A stretch of DNA of 6,186 bases from Pseudomonadota bacterium (GCA_021798375.1 JAJZHU010000145.1:1-6186), one strand, 5' to 3'. Positions 1 to 6,173 are shown, counted from the stretch's first letter. Notes: generated by a model not told the origin, from the sequence alone. Numbers and translations are program-made.

Positions 1-482
1 GGTTCTCCGACGAAGCCGAGATCGAGGATTTGCTCGATTTCGCTGTCTGGGTCGCGCTTGGTGCGGGTGAGTTTGCGGGCGCGGATCAGATTGCCGTCCT
101 TGCCGCAGATTCCCACCGCCATGGCGCCGGCACGGTTGATCAGTGCCGCGACCTGCTTGTTGACGGTGCCGGCCAGCACCATCTCGACCACTTCGACCAT
201 CGCGGCATCGGTCACCCGCAGCCCGTCGATGAAGGTCGATTTGATCGCCAGGCGTTGCAGCATGGCGTTGATCTGCGGACCGCCGCCGTGGACGATCACG
301 GGGTTCACGCCGACCTGTTTCAACAGCGCGATATCGCGGCCGAATTGATCGGCCAGCGCCTCGTCGCCCATGGCGTGGCCGCCATATTTCACCACGATGG
401 TGGCGCCGGCATAGCGGCGCAAAAACGGCAGCGCGTTGGCCAACGTGCGAGCTTGTTCCGCGGCCGTCTGGATCGGGTTCAT
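1..482 (-). CDS. argB: Acetylglutamate kinase, N-terminal part (3' end beyond the left edge)
   Basis: ArgB phosphorylates N-acetyl-L-glutamate with ATP, the second step of arginine synthesis, in the cytoplasm. About 160 residues are present and the C-terminal part lies outside the window. Visible amino-acid-kinase motifs are KYGGHA (residues 32-37), HGGGPQI (65-71), the substrate-binding segment GLRVTD with Arg89, and GKDGNLI further on. I chose the ATG at 482 because GGAG lies 7 bases upstream of it. An in-frame ATG at 512 would add ten residues but has no Shine-Dalgarno sequence. The gene is last in view of the rpmH operon, 42 bases after the engB stop (12 bases if the upstream ATG is used). 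It has no obvious promoter of its own, so I infer cotranscription. Identity is firm; only the start is open. Confidence 0.95.
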   Translation of the reverse strand, partial: MNPIQTAAEQARTLANALPFLRRYAGATIVVKYGGHAMGDEALADQFGRDIALLKQVGVNPVIVHGGGPQINAMLQRLAIKSTFIDGLRVTDAAMVEVVEMVLAGTVNKQVAALINRAGAMAVGICGKDGNLIRARKLTRTKRDPDSEIEQILDLGFVGE

Positions 483-489
483 CGTGGCA

Positions 490-493
490 CTCC
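490..493 (-). promoter_or_regulatory. Shine-Dalgarno GGAG deciding the argB start
   Basis: On the minus strand GGAG is followed by 7 bases and the ATG at 482. The alternative ATG at 512 is preceded by AT-rich sequence (TAATTTTGAT) without a purine core. This favours the shorter ArgB. Confidence 0.6.
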
Positions 494-524
494 GGTCGAA
501 CGATTTGGTCATATCAAAATTAAT

Positions 525-1199
525 CTAGGCGGCCAACGCCAGACGCGCCAGGGCTGCCCGCAGTTCGGGCACGCCCTCGCCGGTTTCGCTGCTGGTCATC
601 TGGATTTCAGAGAAGGCGGCGGCATGTTTGCCCACAATGGCCAGGGTGGCTTCGCGCTTGCGTGCCAGCGCGGCGGGTTTGACGGCATCGATTTTGGTGA
701 GAACCAACTGATAGGTGACGGCGGCGCGGTCGAGCAGATCCATCACGGTGAAATCGGATTCCTTGAACTCGATGCGCGCATCCAGCAGCAGGATCACGCG
801 CGACAGCGTAACCCGGCCACGCAGATACTCGAACATCATGTCTTGCCAGTCTTCCTTGACCGATTTGGCGGCTTCGGCGTAGCCATAGCCGGGCATATCG
901 ACCAGATTTAGCCGGCCGCCGAGATTGAAAAAATTGAGCTGGCGGGTGCGTCCCGGCTGGTGCGAGGCGCGCGCCAACGATTTGCGCCCGGTCAGCGCGT
1001 TGACCAGCGAGGATTTGCCCACGTTGGAACGGCCGGCAAAGGCGATCTCGGGGCGATCGGGCGGCGGAAGCTGTTCGAGCTTCTGTGCGCCGAAATAGAA
1101 ATCGCACGAGGCGGCAAACAACAGCCGCCCCGCCTCGATCGCCGCTAGCTCTTCTGCGGCGTCGGCGCTTTGATCGAAGTTTGGCGCATTATCAGCCAT
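525..1199 (-). CDS. engB: Ribosome biogenesis GTP-binding protein EngB/YsxC/YihA
   Basis: This is a TrmE-Era-EngA-EngB-family GTPase of 224 residues, near the usual family length of about 200-220; the family is needed for large-subunit assembly. Visible motifs: G1 GRSNVGKS (56-63), the G2 threonine in PGRT (Thr85), G3 DMPGYGYA (101-108), G4 TKID (168-171) and a G5-like SSETGEG near 213-219. I chose the ATG at 1199 because the homologous region begins soon after it (EAGRLLF at about 22-28). The open frame continues upstream to 1382 antisense to nothing but inside yidC, and that extension resembles no EngB. The start lies inside the yidC 3' end, giving a 55-base overlap, with only a weak GGGA five bases upstream. 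Translational coupling to yidC is an inference. The stop is at 525-527, just before argB. Confidence 0.95.
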   Translation of the reverse strand: MADNAPNFDQSADAAEELAAIEAGRLLFAASCDFYFGAQKLEQLPPPDRPEIAFAGRSNVGKSSLVNALTGRKSLARASHQPGRTRQLNFFNLGGRLNLVDMPGYGYAEAAKSVKEDWQDMMFEYLRGRVTLSRVILLLDARIEFKESDFTVMDLLDRAAVTYQLVLTKIDAVKPAALARKREATLAIVGKHAAAFSEIQMTSSETGEGVPELRAALARLALAA

Positions 1200-2866
1200 T
1201 GTTGTCCCAGTGAAAGTAGGTTGTTCCAGCTCCAGTAGATCACCAGACCGGCCGAGGCGCGGCCCATCATGAAGGTGAAAATCAGCGGCATGAATTGCAT
1301 CATACGCGCCTGCACCGGGTCGGGCACCTGGGGATTGAGGCGTTGCTGAAGGTACATCGTCGCGCCCATGATCAACGGCCACACACCCAGATGGGCCAGG
1401 GCGATGTAATGCGTCGGGTCGAAATGCAGCAGGCCGAACAGGTTGAACAGATTGGTCGGATCTTGCGCCGACAGATCGTGAATCCAGCCGAAGAATGGCG
1501 CGTGACGCATTTCGATCGACGTATTGAGATCACGGTACAGCGCCCAGAACACCGGAATCTGCACCAGCATCGGCAAGCAGCCGCTGGCGGGATTGACCTT
1601 TTCGGTGCGGTAAAGCGCCATCGTTTCCGATTGCATCTGGGCTGGATCGTCTTTGCAACGCGCCCGGATTTCTTGCATCTTGGGCGCCAGCAGCCTCATC
1701 TTGTTCATCGAACGATAAGAACGATTGGCCAGCGGGAAGAACAGCACCTTGACCCCGATCGTAAAGGCCATGATCGCCAAACCGAAATTGCCGATTTTGC
1801 CGTAAAGCCAATCCAAGGCATAAAAGATCGGCTTGCTGATGAAATAGAACCAGCCGAAATCGAGCGATTTATCCAGGTTGGGAACGTTGTTATCGGCTTG
1901 GTAGTGATCCAGCAGCCTTACTTCCTTGGCGCCGATGAAGGCTTGCGAGGCAAAGCTGGCGGTGCCGCCCGGCGCCACGGTCTGACCGGCGTCGGCGGTG
2001 TAATCCGCCTGCCAGCCATCGCCCGAAGGTAAATTCAATTCCACAAAGCGGGAGGTGCCGGCCGAGGTTTGGTCGGGGATGACCGCGGTCAGCCAATATT
2101 TGTCGGTAATGCCGAGCCAGCCGCCGGGCGCATCGGTCTGATAGGCGATGCCGTTGGCTTTTCCGGCCGCCGATTTGGCCGCCTTGTATGTCATTTCATG
2201 CAATTGGTTGTTGAAAACGCCGAGCAAGCCCTGGGTGCCGCCATAACTGCCCAGTTCGGCGGGGGTATAGCCGCGGCGGACGCGCGACCAGGGGCGCAAC
2301 ACCACCGGTTTGGCGCTGTTGTTCCGCACGGTCTGGGTAACGGCGAACATGTAATTATCATCGAGCGCGAGCTTGATCTGGAAGATCAGGCCTTGTCCGT
2401 TGTCCCACGACAAGGTGATCGGGGTCGCCTGGCTCAGGCTGGGGCCGCTGGCCTGCCACTGGGTCTTGTTGTCGGGCACGGCGACATCGGGGTTGTCTGA
2501 TAGCCAGCCGAATTGCACGTAGCTGGGCTGGCTGCTGCCGTCACGGTCGAGCACGCGCACCTTGGCGGATTTGGGATCCACGGTTTCGTGGTAATCGCGC
2601 AGCACCAGATCGTCGAATTTGGCGCCGACCAACGCGATGCTGCCGCGCACCCGGGCGCCGTCGATGGCCAAACGCGGGCCGGCGGCGCTGGCGGCATCGG
2701 CCTCGGCCTCGGCGCTCAGCTTTGCATTGCTCGCCGCGGGGGCCAGCACGGCGCCGATCGGCGTTTGCACCGTTGGGTGAACAAGGCGCGCCGGCATCAA
2801 ATATTCGAAGCCGATAAGGATGCCGATCGAAACGACGATGGCGATGAACAGGCGATTCTGGTCCAT
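1145..2866 (-). CDS. yidC: Membrane protein insertase YidC
   Basis: YidC (Oxa1/Alb3 family) inserts and folds inner-membrane proteins, alone or with SecYEG. The 573-residue protein has the Gram-negative layout: an N-terminal membrane anchor (about 5-24), a periplasmic domain (about 60-335), then the conserved five-helix core. Core helices lie near 363-381, 431-450, 497-511, 526-543 and 546-563. The substrate-groove arginine of E. coli YidC (in its TFIVRG segment) aligns with Lys373 here, keeping the positive charge. The motifs NPASGCLPMLVQIPVF and WIHDLSAQDP are typical. The ATG at 2864-2866 shares one base with the yidD stop (TAATG), and GAGG lies 7 bases upstream, within yidD. The 3' end overlaps engB by 55 bases. 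The C-terminal tail is short (ending PTPQKS). Identity is certain. Confidence 0.98.
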   Translation of the reverse strand: MDQNRLFIAIVVSIGILIGFEYLMPARLVHPTVQTPIGAVLAPAASNAKLSAEAEADAASAAGPRLAIDGARVRGSIALVGAKFDDLVLRDYHETVDPKSAKVRVLDRDGSSQPSYVQFGWLSDNPDVAVPDNKTQWQASGPSLSQATPITLSWDNGQGLIFQIKLALDDNYMFAVTQTVRNNSAKPVVLRPWSRVRRGYTPAELGSYGGTQGLLGVFNNQLHEMTYKAAKSAAGKANGIAYQTDAPGGWLGITDKYWLTAVIPDQTSAGTSRFVELNLPSGDGWQADYTADAGQTVAPGGTASFASQAFIGAKEVRLLDHYQADNNVPNLDKSLDFGWFYFISKPIFYALDWLYGKIGNFGLAIMAFTIGVKVLFFPLANRSYRSMNKMRLLAPKMQEIRARCKDDPAQMQSETMALYRTEKVNPASGCLPMLVQIPVFWALYRDLNTSIEMRHAPFFGWIHDLSAQDPTNLFNLFGLLHFDPTHYIALAHLGVWPLIMGATMYLQQRLNPQVPDPVQARMMQFMPLIFTFMMGRASAGLVIYWSWNNLLSLGQQWLIMRQTSIKAPTPQKS

Positions 2867-3123
2867 TAGTGAGCCTCACGGCCTTTCACGCGACAGGGAC
2901 AAGCGGACGGCACCGGATCGAGGCCGCCTTCGTGCCAAGGGTTGCAGCGCAGGATGCGCCGAAATGCAAGAGCAGAACCGCACAAAGCGCCATGTTGCCG
3001 CAATGCTTCGACAGCATATTCACTGCAACTGGGCTCGAAACGGCAATTGGCGCCGAGCAGGGGGCGCAAGAACCATTGATACAGCCGCACCAGAAAGGTG
3101 AGAAGATATCCCAGCGGGCTCAT
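2866..3123 (-). CDS. yidD: Membrane protein insertion efficiency factor YidD
   Basis: YidD is a small membrane-associated protein that supports YidC-dependent insertion; its exact mechanism is not settled. The 85 residues match the family: an amphipathic N-terminus (about 4-22, LGYLLTFLVRLYQWFLRPLL), then GANCRFEPSCSEYAVEAL (24-41) and the C-terminal NPWHEGGLDPVP (61-72). Cysteines stand at 27, 33, 48, 60, 75 and 77; those at 27, 33 and 60 lie in the conserved blocks. Its ATG overlaps the rnpA stop by 4 bases (ATGA) and its TAA shares a base with the yidC ATG. Translational coupling along rnpA-yidD-yidC is therefore likely. Older databases call this family DUF37 or haemolysin-like; that name has no support here. 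Confidence 0.96.
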   Translation of the reverse strand: MSPLGYLLTFLVRLYQWFLRPLLGANCRFEPSCSEYAVEALRQHGALCGSALAFRRILRCNPWHEGGLDPVPSACPCRVKGREAH

Positions 3124-3491
3124 GCAAGCCCCGCTTTTTCCAGCGCCTGGGCGATATCGGCGATCAATCGGTCGAATTTGCGCCCGCGCGTGCCGTCCCG
3201 GCCGACAAACACCAGATCGGCGGGGGCCACCCGATGTTCGCGCAGATACAGCCGGGCAGCTTCACGCAAGCGCCGTTTGGTGCGATTGCGCACCACCGCA
3301 TTGCCGACTTTTTTGGTGACGGTGAAACCAAGCCTAACCGATGCCTGGTCTGGACATGCCAGCGCCTGCACAACAACCCCCTTGGTCGGAATCTTGCGTC
3401 CCTTGGCGGCCACGCGCAAAAACTCGGGCCGACGCTTCAGGCGCTGCGGTGGGGGCTGTTGCTCGGGCGGATCAAGGCGATCTGACGACAT
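3120..3491 (-). CDS. rnpA: Ribonuclease P protein component
   Basis: RnpA is the basic protein subunit of RNase P and assists the catalytic RNA in removing 5' leaders from pre-tRNAs. In the 123-residue form the hallmark segment KKVGNAVVRNRTKRRLREAAR spans about 60-80, with the RNR motif at 68-70. The N-terminal RLKRRPEFLRVAAKG (about 17-31) is also typical. I chose the ATG at 3491. A TTG at 3512 is in frame and would add seven residues, but it has no Shine-Dalgarno sequence. The ATG is preceded only by a G-run (GGGGGCGG), itself not a convincing site. The gene lies 23 bases after the rpmH stop and overlaps yidD by 4 bases. A proline/glutamine-rich stretch (PPEQQPPPQ, about 8-16) precedes the conserved domain. 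Confidence 0.95.
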   Translation of the reverse strand: MSSDRLDPPEQQPPPQRLKRRPEFLRVAAKGRKIPTKGVVVQALACPDQASVRLGFTVTKKVGNAVVRNRTKRRLREAARLYLREHRVAPADLVFVGRDGTRGRKFDRLIADIAQALEKAGLA

Positions 3492-3514
3492 GCGCGACCG
3501 CCCCCGATGCAATC

Positions 3515-3649
3515 TTAGGCCGAAAGGCGCTTGCGGCCCTTGGCACGACGCGAGGACAGCACTTTGCGGCCGCCGACAGTTTCCATCCGGGCACGAAAAC
3601 CATGGCGGTGCTTGCGAACGAGCTTTGACGGTTGATAGGTGCGCTTCAC
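3515..3649 (-). CDS. rpmH: 50S ribosomal protein L34 (GTG start)
   Basis: L34 is a very small basic protein of the large ribosomal subunit. The minus strand encodes 44 residues: it begins with GTG, reads KRTYQPSKLVRKHRHGF at residues 2-18, continues ARMETVGGRKVLSSRRAKGR (20-39) and ends KRLSA before TAA. This matches the L34 family along its whole length (usual length 44-47). The GTG start is supported by the conserved KRTYQPS beginning at residue 2 and by GGAG 7 bases upstream. It is the first gene of the operon and rnpA follows 23 bases later, the order seen in most bacteria. No ATG start is possible without losing the conserved N-terminus. Confidence 0.97.
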   Translation of the reverse strand: MKRTYQPSKLVRKHRHGFRARMETVGGRKVLSSRRAKGRKRLSA

Positions 3650-3656
3650 GTCAGGT

Positions 3657-3660
3657 CTCC
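3657..3660 (-). promoter_or_regulatory. Shine-Dalgarno GGAG of rpmH
   Basis: Minus-strand GGAG lies 7 bases before the GTG codon at 3649. With conservation of the L34 N-terminus, it fixes the non-ATG start. Confidence 0.75.
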
Positions 3661-3696
3661 AACAAAACAGGACCGGAGGCGTATCTGCCAACCGGA

Positions 3697-3732
3697 TTAG
3701 GGGGCGGCTTATAAGCGTTGTTAGGGGGCGGC
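3697..3732 (-). repeat. Two direct 12-base repeats within the rpmH promoter
   Basis: The minus-strand 12-mer GCCGCCCCCTAA occurs exactly twice, at 3732-3721 and 3708-3697, starting 24 bases apart. The first copy begins at the last base of the -35 box and fills most of the spacer. The second directly follows the -10 box and covers the likely start site. They could be a tandem operator, or a small duplication that happened to keep a useful discriminator. Confidence 0.7.
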
Positions 3733-3737
3733 GTCAA
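3709..3737 (-). promoter_or_regulatory. Sigma-70-type promoter of the rpmH-rnpA-yidD-yidC-engB-argB operon
   Basis: On the minus strand TTGACG (3737-3732) and TTATAA (3714-3709) are separated by exactly 17 bases, close to the housekeeping consensus. Transcription would begin near 3702, leaving a leader of about 50 bases before rpmH. The bases after the -10 box are very GC-rich (GCCGCCCCC). In stable-RNA and ribosomal-protein promoters such a discriminator goes with ppGpp-dependent control, so stringent regulation is a reasonable inference. No other promoter is obvious within the operon. Confidence 0.7.
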
Positions 3738-3831
3738 TGCAGAGTTGGAACAAAAGGGTGATTGTTCGATGCTTTATGCCATCCCGTGAAGGATCTTGCC
3801 TCAAAGCCCGATTTTCCTTCAGATTGCGGCC

Positions 3832-4767
3832 ATGACAAATTCCTTTTCTTCGCCGATGACCGCCTTCGCAGTTCAAGGCGGAGGCGCGCACGGCGCCTTT
3901 GCCTGGGGCGTGTTGGACAAACTGTTGGAAAACGGCGTCTTTCCCGACGCCATTTGCGGTGTTTCCTCGGGCGCCTTGATCGCCGCCGCCCTGGCGCAGG
4001 GTTGGGGGCGCGGCGGCTGCCACGGCGCGCGGCGTTCGATGCAGGATCTGTGGCAGCGCATTGGCGAGGCTCATTTGATGAGCCCGGTGCGCAACGGCCC
4101 GTTGGAGCGTTGGTTATGGGGGTGGGATCTTAGCAATTCGATGGCCTGGACCGGATTTGAAACGGCGATGCGGCTGTGGAGCCCGGCGCAATTGAATCCG
4201 ATGGGGCACAATCCGTTGCGGCCCATTTTGGAAGGCTGGCTGGACCGCCAGGCGCTGAACAACGCCGCCGCACCGCGTTTGTTTGTGGCGGCGACCGACG
4301 TGGAAACCGGGCGCGCGGCCATTTTCGACAATCAAGCCATCACCGTGGATGCGCTGCTGGCTTCGTGCTGCCTGCCGTTCGTGTTCCCGGCGGTCGAGAT
4401 CAATGGTCGCGGCTATTGGGATGGCGGTTACGCCGGCAATCCGCCGTTGGCCCCGTTGTTGGCGTTGAAGCCCGAACGACTGGTGTTGGTGCGCGCGCAG
4501 GCGCTGCATCGTTCCGGGGTGCCGACCACACAGGCGGAAATTTTGAATCGGTTGAATGAAATCGCCTGCCAGAATGTGTTGGATGCCGAACTGACCGCGG
4601 TGCCGCCGCATGTGCTGGTGGAAAGTTTTGCCGCCGACGATGCACTGCGCGACTTGCCGATTTCATCGAAATTCAACGCCGAACCGGATTTTCTGGGGCA
4701 GTTGTTCACCGCGGGCCGGGCGACCGCGAGTTCGGTGCGGGCGCGGGACGATATTGCGGGAGCGTGA
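3832..4767 (+). CDS. Patatin-like phospholipase family protein
   Basis: This is a predicted serine acyl hydrolase of the bacterial patatin/RssA-like type, 311 residues from the ATG at 3832. The catalytic dyad is visible: the oxyanion-hole loop QGGGAHGAF (15-23), the nucleophile elbow GVSSG with Ser45 (43-47), and the DGG motif with Asp197 (197-199). The segment with SPAQLNP and NPLRPILEGWLD (117-138) resembles patatin-like proteins that in alphaproteobacteria often accompany polyhydroxybutyrate genes; that is from memory of the family. No signal peptide or membrane helix is seen, so it is probably cytoplasmic. The substrate is unknown. Other starts are TTG at 3796 and ATG at 3856; none has a good Shine-Dalgarno sequence, but all keep the GGGAHG loop. 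The gene diverges from the rpmH operon, and I found no convincing promoter in the 182-base space between them. Confidence 0.88.
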   Translation: MTNSFSSPMTAFAVQGGGAHGAFAWGVLDKLLENGVFPDAICGVSSGALIAAALAQGWGRGGCHGARRSMQDLWQRIGEAHLMSPVRNGPLERWLWGWDLSNSMAWTGFETAMRLWSPAQLNPMGHNPLRPILEGWLDRQALNNAAAPRLFVAATDVETGRAAIFDNQAITVDALLASCCLPFVFPAVEINGRGYWDGGYAGNPPLAPLLALKPERLVLVRAQALHRSGVPTTQAEILNRLNEIACQNVLDAELTAVPPHVLVESFAADDALRDLPISSKFNAEPDFLGQLFTAGRATASSVRARDDIAGA

Positions 4768-5074
4768 TCGCCGCATGGCGCATCGTCGCCCGCATTTGTG
4801 ATATTTTGTCCTGAATCAAACGCAAAATTTGCTGCTTGCTGTATTGGCGATCAAGGACGTGGCGTCAGGTTGTTCCGGGGGGATTGTTCCGGGCGCGTGA
4901 GACTTGATGACGTACGGTCGCTTGCTGGCTTGGTTTGCTCCTTGAAACCGACGGCCTTTGAATTGATCTTCGTTGGTGCCGCAATCTGGTTTTAAGCATT
5001 GGTTTAATTTGCGAGCAATTTCATGCGGTCGCGTGAGCACAAGAGGCCGCACATTGCTCTGACGAGAGCATGCT
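4768..5074 (+). other. Intergenic gap between the patatin-like and methyltransferase genes
   Basis: This stretch of 307 bases is more AT-rich than the operon. Short open frames here (for example from GTG at 4798, 65 codons) have no ribosome site, no recognisable motif and no coding-like composition, so I call none. A small hairpin with stem CGCC/GGCG at 4769-4780 directly follows the patatin stop but has no T-run, so it is a poor terminator candidate. The last 60 bases hold the alternative hairpins described separately. No convincing -35/-10 pair was found. Confidence 0.5.
5013..5069 (+). promoter_or_regulatory. Alternative hairpins in the methyltransferase leader
   Basis: A long stem pairs GAGCAAT (5013-5019) with ATTGCTC (5053-5059) and TGCGGTC (5024-5030) with GGCCGCA (5045-5051, one G-U pair), leaving a 14-base loop. 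A second, perfect stem pairs GCTCT (5056-5060) with AGAGC (5065-5069) over the loop GACG. The two stems share bases 5056-5059 and so exclude each other. The second covers the likely Shine-Dalgarno GAGAG (5064-5068). The pairings are seen directly; a regulatory role is inference. Confidence 0.4.
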
Positions 5075-5869
5075 ATGAAAAACATCGACTCCATCTTGAT
5101 GACACCAGCCCTGTTTGATCAACGAGAAAGACATCGGCGGTCGCTTTTTTCTTATACGTGGGGCGAGTTGATTCCCAAGGTTTTCGAAGACGTGCCAAAA
5201 TATTACCGTCCGGGAAATATTATCGCGAGCTTTGGTTTATGGGAATTATGGGTTTGGCAGTTCATCAGAACGATAGGGCTGAATCCCGGAGACAAGGCGC
5301 TCGATGTCTGCGCCGGCACCAACGATGTTGGGATCAGGCTGTTGCGCAAGCAGCCCGCGGCTTTTGTTACCGCCATCGATCGCAGCAAGGAAATGCAGGA
5401 AGTGGGTCAGAGCCGCGCCGGGAAATATGGGGTTCACATCGACAGCGTAATCCACGACGCGCACGAACTTCCATTTCCCGACAATTCGTTTGATGTGGTT
5501 ACACTGCAAGCCGCATCGCGCCACCTGCAGTTGGACAAGGTTCTGCCGGAGATTTTGCGTGTGCTGAAGCCGGGCGGAAATTTCTATCATTGCGATATGT
5601 TGAAGCCCGGCAGCCGTGTTGTTGAATGGCTCTATCTGCGTTTTTTGCGCTTTTCAATCGCGTGGACCGCACTGATATTCGGATCGACCGAAGCATCCAG
5701 GAATTGCAACGACTATTTTAAAGACGCGATTACAAATTTCTATACTCCCGAAGAATTATCCGAGGTCTTTCGTCTGGTCGGTTTCACCAACGTCACCTGC
5801 AAAAAGAGCATCTGGGGCGGCATGGTCGGGTATCACAAATCGCAGCGCGCCAATTCTGACAAATCGTGA
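5075..5869 (+). CDS. Class I SAM-dependent methyltransferase, UbiE/MenG-like
   Basis: This 264-residue protein is a Rossmann-fold methyltransferase. Motif I is LDVCAGTND (76-84), the acidic strand-2 end is AIDRSKEM (100-107), motif II is LPFPDNSFDVV (122-132) and motif III is RVLKPGG (152-158). The C-terminal part (YFKDAITNFYTPEELSEVF at 204-222, then GFTNV and GGMVGYHKS) follows the layout of UbiE/MenG quinone methyltransferases. Motif I differs from the usual AGGTGD: CAGTND replaces two glycines. Hydrophobic segments at about 51-69 and 171-193 suggest membrane contact or a lipid-like substrate. I chose the ATG at 5075 because GAGAG lies 6 bases upstream. The gene is more AT-rich than the operon, stands alone, and is followed by a palindromic element, which hints at later acquisition. 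The substrate is unknown, so I do not assign ubiE. Confidence 0.85.
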   Translation: MKNIDSILMTPALFDQRERHRRSLFSYTWGELIPKVFEDVPKYYRPGNIIASFGLWELWVWQFIRTIGLNPGDKALDVCAGTNDVGIRLLRKQPAAFVTAIDRSKEMQEVGQSRAGKYGVHIDSVIHDAHELPFPDNSFDVVTLQAASRHLQLDKVLPEILRVLKPGGNFYHCDMLKPGSRVVEWLYLRFLRFSIAWTALIFGSTEASRNCNDYFKDAITNFYTPEELSEVFRLVGFTNVTCKKSIWGGMVGYHKSQRANSDKS

Positions 5870-6002
5870 GTGATGCCCAGCTATCGATGCCGCCGTAGGC
5901 AGCGCGGCGCGGCAATCCCGCGGCGCCGGCCAACCCGCGCGCGAAGTGGCTCGCCAAAACAAAACGCCAGAACCTGATGAAATAAATAATTCGAGCAAAC
6001 TT
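5870..6002. other. Intergenic region after the methyltransferase gene
   Basis: No gene is supported here or in the rest of the window to 6186. Minus-strand frames entering this stretch from the right read through the palindrome and overlap the methyltransferase gene; they look like chance frames. A GC-rich stem with bulges (GGCGC 5906-5910 with GCGCC 5923-5927, loop around CAATC) could fold after the stop codon. Without a T-run it is only a weak terminator candidate. Confidence 0.4.
5907..5918 (+). repeat. Degenerate partial copy of the right-end repeat
   Basis: GCGCGGCAATCC occurs here and again at 6060-6071 in the left arm of the palindrome. The bases just upstream are also alike (CCGCCGTAGGC here, CCGTCGTAGCG there), so the similarity extends to about 30 bases. 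This looks like a decayed remnant of the same repeat family. Confidence 0.45.
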
Positions 6003-6173
6003 ATACCAGACAGCGTAAAGTTTGACACAGCTATAGCTCCACCGTCGTAGCGAGCCCTTGCGCGGCAATCCATCTTTCTTTATTTTGCAGCCAGGAAAAA
6101 AGCGAAGATGGATTGCTTCGCAAGGGCTCGCAATGACGACGTCACAAGGGTCAGTCTCTACGCGGTCTGGTAT
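6003..6173. mobile_element. 171-base palindromic element, MITE-like or dispersed repeat, non-coding
   Basis: The ends form an imperfect inverted repeat: 6003-6028 against 6148-6173 with 21 of 26 positions paired, starting ATACCAGAC on each strand. An inner hairpin pairs 6050-6062 (GCGAGCCCTTGCG) perfectly with 6119-6131, and 6065-6076 (GCAATCCATCTT) perfectly with 6105-6116, with a two-base mismatch between them. An outer CGTCGT/ACGACG pair (6043-6048 with 6136-6141) adds to it. TA dinucleotides sit at both ends (6004-6005, 6171-6172). That fits TA-targeting IS630/Tc1-type MITEs, though part of the TA belongs to the inverted repeat itself. The core GCGAGCCCTTGCG..GCAATCCATC resembles palindromic repeats that recur across some alphaproteobacterial genomes. 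There is no open frame for a transposase. Confidence 0.6.

Noticed and set aside
30..911. Long plus-strand open frame of 293 codons
   Set aside because: It lies antisense to argB and engB, both certain from motifs. It begins with TTG, crosses a gene boundary and has the odd His/Gln/Gly-rich composition of a shadow frame in GC-rich DNA.
1295..2032. Plus-strand open frame of 245 codons opposite yidC
   Set aside because: It is antisense to a certain yidC, has no motif, and has an Arg/His/Gln-rich shadow composition.
2869..3714. Plus-strand open frame of 281 codons
   Set aside because: It is antisense to yidD, rnpA and rpmH together, all recognised by family motifs, and runs into their promoter. 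It has no ribosome site or domain.
3640..3840. Replication origin near rpmH
   Set aside because: rpmH lies next to dnaA/oriC in many bacteria, but no dnaA gene, DnaA-box cluster or AT-rich unwinding region is visible here.
5075..5869. Methyltransferase as RquA (rhodoquinone synthesis)
   Set aside because: RquA is UbiE-related but, as I recall, lacks a motif I of the DVxxGTxD form. Here DVCAGTND is retained, so a SAM-methyltransferase reading is safer.
6022..6037. TTGACA followed by TATAGC as a promoter
   Set aside because: The boxes are only four bases apart and lie within the palindromic element. No gene follows.
5756..6073. Minus-strand frames of about 90-105 codons at the right end
   Set aside because: They run through the palindromic repeat and overlap the methyltransferase 3' end. 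No motif, ribosome site or coding-like composition was seen.
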